In this document: positions 5,950-10,296 of the stretch, piece after piece
Position numbering within the stretch: position 1 is the first letter of the stretch
Layout: the number at the start of each line of letters is the position of its first letter
Source of the DNA: Candidatus Methanolliviera sp. GoM_asphalt
Lineage (GTDB): Archaea > Halobacteriota > Methanoliparia > Methanoliparales > Methanoliparaceae
Direction of reading: 5' to 3'
Length of the DNA: 10,296 nt
Assembly: GCA_902158745.1 (NCBI GenBank)
Contig: CABGHH010000043.1
Coordinates: forward strand, 1-10,296
Program-made: the position numbers and the translations under genes
Notes under the pieces: generated by a model
What the model saw: only the letters and a program-made list of their open reading frames with translations
What the model was told of the DNA's origin: nothing
Databases searched by the model: none

Positions 5950-6564
5950 TTGAAAAACCAGAGGTTTTCTTTGCGATCGCTCGAGAGATTTGAAGTGGAA
6001 GTAATAGAACGTGGTTCGGAGAATAAAGAAGAAGAAGAGATATTGGATGGTGTCATAAGAGACATCATATCTGATTTAAATCTTACGACCACCATAGATA
6101 GGATGAAGGTTTTTATGGATCCAGAAGAACCCTATTTTATAATTGTTGCCATTTTAAGGCATCCTGCCCCTCCAATAAAGCTCAAAGAAGTGGCAGAGAT
6201 ACGTGCTCAAGGGGGAAAGATCACCCTCTCCGCACAGGACGAGAGCTACATGCCGAGCATACTCGGTTTTTTATGGAAAAATTATGGACGAGAGCAGGTA
6301 GAACAGCCGGAGAGGCTTTCTGCAATCATAAATGTCTCTAATAGCGAGATTGATAAGATATCTAATTTTATAGTTCACGATCCCTCAAAGGTTCTCTTTG
6401 GAAATGTGATAGATGCATTTGAGAGGATCACTCCAGAAGGTTTTAGAATCATAAAACGTCATTTCAGCGGAGAAGAGATGTACTTTGTGGCGTCTGAAGA
6501 CCCAATAAAAAAAGATTGGGTGGAACATGCCGATAGAATTCTAATGGAAATTAGGGGAAGATAA
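5950..6564 (+). CDS. Methanogenesis marker protein 17 (Mmp17), MCR activation complex subunit
   Basis: A 204-residue soluble protein with no cysteines, matching Mmp17. Conserved pieces in order are FEVEVIERG (14-22), IIVAILRHPAPPIKLKEVAE (64-83), DESYMPSILGFLWKNYGREQ (97-116) with QPERL, and NVIDAFERITPEGFRI (152-167). In the published MCR activation complex Mmp17 co-purifies with McrC, Mmp7, Mmp3 and A2. Lacking cysteines, it more likely scaffolds or docks than ligates a cluster by itself. The start is TTG 5950, seven to eight bases after AGGTAGGA (5934-5941); it gives a 13-residue leader before the conserved FEVEV strand, somewhat longer than I expect for the family. A later TTG exists at residue 8, but it has no better ribosome site. 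Mmp7 follows after one base. Confidence 0.88.
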   Translation: MKNQRFSLRSLERFEVEVIERGSENKEEEEILDGVIRDIISDLNLTTTIDRMKVFMDPEEPYFIIVAILRHPAPPIKLKEVAEIRAQGGKITLSAQDESYMPSILGFLWKNYGREQVEQPERLSAIINVSNSEIDKISNFIVHDPSKVLFGNVIDAFERITPEGFRIIKRHFSGEEMYFVASEDPIKKDWVEHADRILMEIRGR

Positions 6565-6565
6565 A

Positions 6566-7483
6566 TTGTTCTATCCGGTGACGTACAACGGTGGTGTTTA
6601 TCGACACGATGAGATCTTGGAACTCGTCGAAGATCTTGGAGGTTACCTGATACAGAAGAACGAAATGCAGACGGAGGTGGTCTTAAATCTCTTCACACCA
6701 AAAGAAGATTTTGGTCTCTTGGAGGTAAAAGCCAAGGAGCTGAAGGGGGAGCTTAAGTATGCCCCCCTCGCAGGAACCGATGTCGTATTAGTTCTTCCTT
6801 CACTTGCATTTCACCACATGCCACACCCGAGCTGTGATATTGCAGAATATTTAAGGAGAGAGGGTTCAAGCACGACGATGGTTGGGCTTGCTCGGGGAGT
6901 GGGAAAGAGGATTGCACAGATAAAGGAGGAGGAGAAGAGATTAATAGAGGAACACGACGTTGCTGTATTTATTATGGGAATATTTGAATCCTGCCTTATA
7001 GAGAAAGAGAAATTATTTTACGATATAAAAATTCCTGTTGTCGTGACAGGTGGACCGCAAAGACTCGATCTAAGATATGCAGACGAGTACATTGGGGGCA
7101 TTGGAAGGGTATCACACAGACTCAAGAAGAAGAAGGAGATTAGAAAATTGGACGAGGTGGTGGAGGCGGTGATAAGATGTGTGGAGAAGAGAAGAGAGGA
7201 GGAGGCAGATGATCCTTTGACGGTAGAGCCACCAAGGATAATGTACGAGATTAAGAATCAGATACCAGAGATCAATGAAGTTCTTTCTCCTGTTCCAATA
7301 AATTTACAGATAGATGGGTTGAGGGTTAAACTTCCTTATGTAGAGTATCGAGATGAGATGGAAGAGATAAAATTTGATGAGGGATATAAACTTCGCGAGA
7401 TGGCAGAGATAAGAAGATCTTTATTTAGAAGGTCGATAATTCTGAAGGTGATGCCAAGATCGGAGACGGGGTTTACGATATAG
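6566..7483 (+). CDS. Methanogenesis marker protein 7 (Mmp7), McrC-like MCR activation subunit
   Basis: A 305-residue protein. The N-terminal hallmark is YNGGVYRHDEILELVEDLGG (7-26). The McrC-related core includes LAGTDVVLVLPSLAFHHMPH (68-87), CDIAEYLRREGSSTTMVGLA (90-109) with ARGVG, and EEHDVAVFIMGIFESC (128-143). A Lys/Glu-rich region (185-215) and a C-terminal extension follow. Length and the GGVYRHDE start separate it from true McrC, which is about 200 residues and begins quite differently. Mmp7 and McrC are paralogous subunits of the activation complex that carries [8Fe-9S-C]-like clusters passing electrons toward F430. Cysteines here are Cys90, Cys143 and Cys205, with Cys90 and Cys143 in conserved segments and so the likely ligands. 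The TTG start follows the Mmp17 stop by one base, with GGGGAAG at 6554-6560 as ribosome site. Mmp9 begins eight bases after the stop. Confidence 0.9.
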   Translation: MFYPVTYNGGVYRHDEILELVEDLGGYLIQKNEMQTEVVLNLFTPKEDFGLLEVKAKELKGELKYAPLAGTDVVLVLPSLAFHHMPHPSCDIAEYLRREGSSTTMVGLARGVGKRIAQIKEEEKRLIEEHDVAVFIMGIFESCLIEKEKLFYDIKIPVVVTGGPQRLDLRYADEYIGGIGRVSHRLKKKKEIRKLDEVVEAVIRCVEKRREEEADDPLTVEPPRIMYEIKNQIPEINEVLSPVPINLQIDGLRVKLPYVEYRDEMEEIKFDEGYKLREMAEIRRSLFRRSIILKVMPRSETGFTI

Positions 7484-7488
7484 GTGAT
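7483..7488 (+). promoter_or_regulatory. Strong Shine-Dalgarno overlapping the Mmp7 stop codon
   Basis: GGTGAT at 7483-7488 matches the archaeal anti-Shine-Dalgarno sequence and ends three bases before the Mmp9 ATG at 7492. Its first G is the last base of the Mmp7 TAG, so ribosomes ending Mmp7 stop on the Mmp9 initiation site. This fixes the Mmp9 start. Confidence 0.65.
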
Positions 7489-7491
7489 CTG

Positions 7492-7992
7492 ATGTATCTA
7501 AAAGAAAAAGATAGGGGTAATATAAGAGAGGTGCCAGGCTGGAATGACTGCCCTGTTCCTGTATGCCACGGTGGAGATCCAAGGGCTTTGACCTTCTGTT
7601 GTCATCCATTCTACTCTCTAACCTTCTCTGATATCTGTAGAAGGAATGAGATGCTGAAATTAGTCGGATTGTCGAACAAAGAATTTGTGGAGATAAAGGA
7701 TAAATTTACAGAAGAGGTTGGATGGGAGGATCAAAGGGTTTGCTTCAATTCTATGGCATATTGCTGTTTGAGGAGAAGGGGCTGTCCATCGGGGCGAGAT
7801 GATGTATTGAGGGAGTTGTATGGTAATAACTCTACGGGCGCATTTAAGGAGTACATCTTACGTAAAAGGGTCCTGGCGATCAAACTTTTAAAAGAGGCGA
7901 GGAATAGAGATATTGTTGAGCACTATATCAGAAAGGAACAGGGCGAACTTGAGAGAATAGGAAGGGAAGATATACTAAAACTTTTAGGATAG
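7492..7992 (+). CDS. Methanogenesis marker 9 domain protein (Mmp9), cysteine-rich
   Basis: A 166-residue stand-alone Mmp9-domain protein. The domain spans about residues 17-110: NDCPVPVCHGGDPRALTFCC (18-37), then after a helix VCFNSMAYCCLRRRGCPSGR (83-102). Nine cysteines (20, 25, 36, 37, 49, 84, 91, 92, 98) make it a likely metal or Fe-S binder; no reaction is known for the family. The usual domain has two [WFY]CCxxKPC motifs. Here both begin normally (FCC, YCC), but the first continues HPFYS with no third cysteine, and the second reads LRRRGC. Cys49 could compensate for the lost residue. The C-terminal part (111-166) is a charged helix extension without cysteines. It lacks the TIM-barrel domain fused to some homologues. 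It is last in the Mmp17-Mmp7 operon and converges on the MscS gene. Confidence 0.82.
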   Translation: MYLKEKDRGNIREVPGWNDCPVPVCHGGDPRALTFCCHPFYSLTFSDICRRNEMLKLVGLSNKEFVEIKDKFTEEVGWEDQRVCFNSMAYCCLRRRGCPSGRDDVLRELYGNNSTGAFKEYILRKRVLAIKLLKEARNRDIVEHYIRKEQGELERIGREDILKLLG

Positions 7993-8016
7993 GAATTGTG
8001 GGAATGCCAACATAGG

Positions 8017-8038
8017 TAATAAATATTCTAAATTAAAA
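8017..8038 (-). terminator. T-rich terminator-like stretch after the MscS gene
   Basis: Read on the minus strand, the bases directly after the MscS stop are TTTTAATTTAGAATATTTATTAC, rich in T runs as expected of an archaeal terminator. The plus-strand reading is A-rich and offers Mmp9 no comparable signal. The convergent gap 7993-8038 contains nothing else recognisable. Confidence 0.4.
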
Positions 8039-8869
8039 TTAAAGATTCTCCTTATCATCCAGATCCTTCTTGAAGACGATCGTCCTGTATGGGAATGGTA
8101 TCTCCACACCTTCTTTATCAAATCGTTTCTTCACGGATTCCCTGATATCGCATCCTGTGCCCCATGCGACACCTCTATCGGGTACCCAAAAGGTTGATCT
8201 CATATTTACAGCGAAATCTCCAAGTTCTGTTAAAGAAACATTTACACTTCTATCGTGCATCACGTTTGGATGTTTCTTCACCTCATCCAGTATGATCGAA
8301 CGTGCGAGGTCGATATCTGCACCGTAGGCGATCCCAAAATCAGTGTGCCAGAGCACCGGAAGATCCCCAATCGTCCAATTGATTATTGCCCCCTCGCTAA
8401 TTTTGGCATTTGGAATTATCAGCCGTTTATTCTCCCATGTATTTATAACGGTCTGCCGAAGCGTTATATCCTCCACGAGTCCATACTCCTCCCCAATCGT
8501 AATCCTATCTCCCACCCTAAACGGCCGAGAAACCGCAATGGAGACGCCAGCGATAACGTTTGACATCGTACTCTGCGCGGCGAGACCTATGATGATACCT
8601 ACTACTCCGCCTGCCGCGAGCAGGGATGCTGTGGCCACCTTCAATTGGGGGACCATCGAGATAATGATGACCGCACCGATAAAATAGACGAGGAGGATGA
8701 GGAGCCTCCTAAGCATCGTATATACCGTCTCCTCGACGTTCAATCGCTTACTTATATCTCTAAAATACCCAGAAAGTAGTCTATTAACGATCTTAGCGGC
8801 GATGAACGTTGTCGCGATTACGATCAGTATATTAATAGCGAGTGAGATGTATGGCTCAATCGTCTGCAT
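8039..8869 (-). CDS. MscS-family small-conductance mechanosensitive channel
   Basis: A 276-residue membrane protein with the minimal three-helix MscS layout: TM1 about 6-28, TM2 about 54-74, and the pore-lining TM3 from about 77 into the Gly/Ala-rich LLAAGGVVGIIIGLAAQSTM (83-102). The family beta-domain signature follows: SRPFRVGDRITI (114-125), GLVEDITLRQTVI (130-142), and NKRLIIPNAKISEGAIINW (147-165). The alpha/beta C-terminal vestibule ends with IPFPYRTIVF (257-266). These channels open under membrane tension and release solutes in hypo-osmotic shock. The ATG at 8869 lies 12 bases after the GH15 stop with no strong ribosome site, so translation probably depends on the upstream gene. Last gene of the minus-strand operon. 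Substrate preference cannot be read from the sequence. Confidence 0.94.
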   Translation of the reverse strand: MQTIEPYISLAINILIVIATTFIAAKIVNRLLSGYFRDISKRLNVEETVYTMLRRLLILLVYFIGAVIIISMVPQLKVATASLLAAGGVVGIIIGLAAQSTMSNVIAGVSIAVSRPFRVGDRITIGEEYGLVEDITLRQTVINTWENKRLIIPNAKISEGAIINWTIGDLPVLWHTDFGIAYGADIDLARSIILDEVKKHPNVMHDRSVNVSLTELGDFAVNMRSTFWVPDRGVAWGTGCDIRESVKKRFDKEGVEIPFPYRTIVFKKDLDDKENL

Positions 8870-8881
8870 CTTTGTCGTTTC

Positions 8882-10084
8882 TCATTTAAGGAACTTCTCC
8901 GCATATTCCTCATATGTCCTGATGTACTCGGCGTGTGGCCATAAAAGCGGTGTGGTAACATATACCAGACCGTCATTCCACTTCGGATGTCTCTTTATAT
9001 TCTCTATCATAGTAATTTTTTTGTCCCTTAATATATTTGCATTCTTATACGATTCCAACCAGAGCTCAAATCTCTCTATCGTGGATATATGTTCTGGGAG
9101 CATATAGTCGTGCGCAATCTCAACGCACCAACCAAGGTACCTCTCCGCCGTGTCTTCATCTCCCGTTCTGATGAAATGCCGCGCTACTTGGAGGGTGAAG
9201 TGCGACCAGGGACCATATCCGCCATTGTTTCTGTCCCACGCTTGGGGATATCTATTCAATCCATCCAGTTCTTCATCCCACAGTAAATTATCTATCCGTT
9301 TCACCGTGGAGACCACCTTTATATCATCCTCTTCAATAAGCTCAAAATAGGCCGGTGCATATTCTGCGGCATCCACATCGATTATAACCGATGAAAACGG
9401 ATCGTATCCCAGGGGTTTACTCTCACCGTGTTTAATCCGTATATTTTTTATGAAAGACCTTATCCTTGAAGACCAAAGCCGCGTCAATATCCCCTTCTTA
9501 ATCTTCTCTGCTTCCTCTCTCCATTCAAAGACTTCTTTTCCCAAGGATTCGCCGATCTTTACCGCCTGAAATATTCCTGCACAGCACGCAGAGTTAGCAT
9601 ATATCTCAAACCCCTGTTCATAGGCGGGATATTCGTGGATGCTGTTCATCGAGTGTATAAGATCTACTTCATCGTTCTTATGTCTCAATATGTACTCCAC
9701 CGCCTTCTCAATGACGTCCCAATGCTCGGTACAGAGGCCATAATCGTCTGTTGCCTCACAATACTTACCGAGAACGAATAATACCGACCCGTTTCCATCG
9801 ATCTGTGGATCTTTATAACTCGTGTCGTTCCCATTTACATCGTATCGTTGCGAGAACTCTCCACTCGGCTTTTGTACATCAAGAATGAATTTTAACCCCT
9901 TCTTCGCCTCGTCCAACAATCCCGCGGATATTGCCCCCAGCACGATTACGGAGTGATCTCTCGTATAGACGTACGGATACCTTGTGCCAGGGGGACTTGC
10001 ATAGAAACCCCCTTTTTCATGTTGGTTCTCTTTTATGAGGCTGATACTTCGTCCGTAAAGTTTGAATGCCTTATCCCGATCCAT
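8882..10084 (-). CDS. GH15-type (alpha/alpha)6 glycoside hydrolase, glucoamylase/trehalase-like
   Basis: A 400-residue protein that looks like a GH15 catalytic barrel alone, without the N-terminal beta-sandwich of typical prokaryotic glucoamylases. GH15-like features are YPYVYTRDHSVIVLG (36-50), PQIDGNGSVLFVLG (93-106), YEQGFEIYANSACCAGIF (155-172), NNGGYGPWSHFTLQVARH (286-303), LPEHIS (329-334) and LWPHAEYI (381-388). Glu160 or Glu156 sits where the general acid is expected and Glu331 where the general base is expected; these assignments are by eye. There is no signal peptide, so it is probably cytosolic. The family cleaves alpha-glucosidic bonds (glucoamylase, glucodextranase, archaeal trehalase); the substrate here is unknown. 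Start ATG 10084 has GGTGAT just upstream. The partial upstream ORF and the MscS gene downstream are on the same strand with gaps of 4 and 12 bases, so an operon is likely. Confidence 0.85.
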   Translation of the reverse strand: MDRDKAFKLYGRSISLIKENQHEKGGFYASPPGTRYPYVYTRDHSVIVLGAISAGLLDEAKKGLKFILDVQKPSGEFSQRYDVNGNDTSYKDPQIDGNGSVLFVLGKYCEATDDYGLCTEHWDVIEKAVEYILRHKNDEVDLIHSMNSIHEYPAYEQGFEIYANSACCAGIFQAVKIGESLGKEVFEWREEAEKIKKGILTRLWSSRIRSFIKNIRIKHGESKPLGYDPFSSVIIDVDAAEYAPAYFELIEEDDIKVVSTVKRIDNLLWDEELDGLNRYPQAWDRNNGGYGPWSHFTLQVARHFIRTGDEDTAERYLGWCVEIAHDYMLPEHISTIERFELWLESYKNANILRDKKITMIENIKRHPKWNDGLVYVTTPLLWPHAEYIRTYEEYAEKFLK

Positions 10085-10087
10085 CTA

Positions 10088-10093
10088 ATCACC
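10088..10093 (-). promoter_or_regulatory. Shine-Dalgarno of the GH15 gene overlapping the upstream stop
   Basis: On the minus strand GGTGAT occupies 10093-10088, three bases before the ATG at 10084. It contains the TGA (10091-10089) of the upstream ORF. The arrangement resembles the Mmp7-Mmp9 junction and supports coupled translation and this start for the GH15 protein. Confidence 0.6.
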
Positions 10094-10296
10094 GGTACGC
10101 AAAGATACAAGCAGATTCTTGCATCAGCTCTTCAATATCTTTTTTGGTCTTTCCGGCAGCTTTAATGGCATCTTCATTGAAGATGGGGTCTTCCGTAAGA
10201 TGGGATCTTGCCATCAGATGATATACCTTCTTCCCTGCTAGTTCACCTCTTCTTCTTCGATATGCATAGTGCATAACGCACATGATGTCGCCGCAC
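10089..10296 (-). CDS. C-terminal part of an unidentified protein (runs off the right edge)
   Basis: The frame is open from the window edge to TGA at 10091-10089. A 64-residue reading from the ATG at 10283 is possible. However, the frame continues upstream without a stop (codons for CGDI precede that ATG), so the real start may lie outside the window. The visible protein has CGDIMCVMH (two cysteines and a histidine), a basic RRRR patch, then LAGKKVYHLMARSHLTEDP and a helical KKDIEELMQES tail with one more cysteine. I do not recognise the family. It sits four bases upstream of the GH15 gene on the same strand, so it is probably its operon partner. Whether the Cys/His residues bind metal is unknown. 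Confidence 0.55.
   Translation of the reverse strand, partial: CGDIMCVMHYAYRRRRGELAGKKVYHLMARSHLTEDPIFNEDAIKAAGKTKKDIEELMQESACIFAYR

Noticed and set aside
6566..7483. Calling this gene McrC itself
   Set aside because: The core is McrC-related, but the length (305 residues against about 200) and the N-terminal GGVYRHDEILELVEDLGG segment fit Mmp7. No second McrC-like ORF is present.
8255..9107. Plus-strand ORFs of 102-136 codons opposite the MscS and GH15 genes
   Set aside because: The minus-strand proteins match known families along their full length. The plus-strand readings are low-complexity Ser/Ile-rich shadows.
1..10296. CRISPR array, insertion sequence, tRNA or rRNA gene
   Set aside because: No spaced direct repeats, transposase motifs, terminal inverted repeats, or cloverleaf or rRNA-like sequence were seen. 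The window is almost fully occupied by ordinary coding genes.

Overview
This window is archaeal and comes from an organism that makes and activates methyl-coenzyme M reductase (MCR). Eight consecutive plus-strand genes have the architecture of component A2 and the 'methanogenesis marker' (Mmp) families, which are essentially confined to methanogens, ANME archaea and archaea with alkyl-CoM reductases. TATA-like boxes, GGTGAT-type Shine-Dalgarno sites, frequent TTG starts and heavy AGA/AGG and ATA use also fit a euryarchaeal genome of moderate GC. No mcr structural gene, F430 gene or 16S is present, so the sequence alone cannot say whether the host is a methanogen, an ANME methane oxidiser or an alkane oxidiser.

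Layout, plus strand. Positions 2-58 are the tail of an unidentified gene. A strong inverted repeat (107-130) and a TATA-like box precede a small DUF134 putative DNA-binding regulator (156-479). A 34-codon ORF overlaps its stop codon. Then comes a tightly packed operon: component A2 ATPase (611-2215), Mmp3 (2205-3713), Mmp6 (3710-4126), Mmp5 (4123-4584) and Mmp15 (4571-5797). The junctions overlap by 4 to 14 bases, so translation is probably coupled. A 152-base gap holds two tandem hairpins and a TATA box. A second operon follows: Mmp17 (5950-6564), Mmp7 (6566-7483) and Mmp9 (7492-7992).

Layout, minus strand. A converging operon reads from the right edge: a partial unidentified ORF (10089-10296), a GH15-type glycoside hydrolase (8882-10084) and an MscS-family mechanosensitive channel (8039-8869). 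It ends in a T-rich terminator-like stretch at 8017-8038.

How the genes work together. A2, Mmp3, Mmp7 and Mmp17, together with McrC, are the published ATP-dependent MCR activation complex, which reduces Ni(II)-F430 to Ni(I) through complex iron-sulfur clusters. The window therefore carries four of the five components; McrC is absent and would have to be encoded elsewhere. Mmp5, Mmp6, Mmp15 and Mmp9 have no settled function. Their co-transcription with the activation genes suggests roles in cluster assembly, electron delivery or assembly of the complex. Mmp15 resembles the HgdC/BadF archerase ATPases, a second type of ATP-driven electron injector, and is the most suggestive of these. The minus-strand operon looks unrelated and may concern osmotic or carbohydrate physiology.
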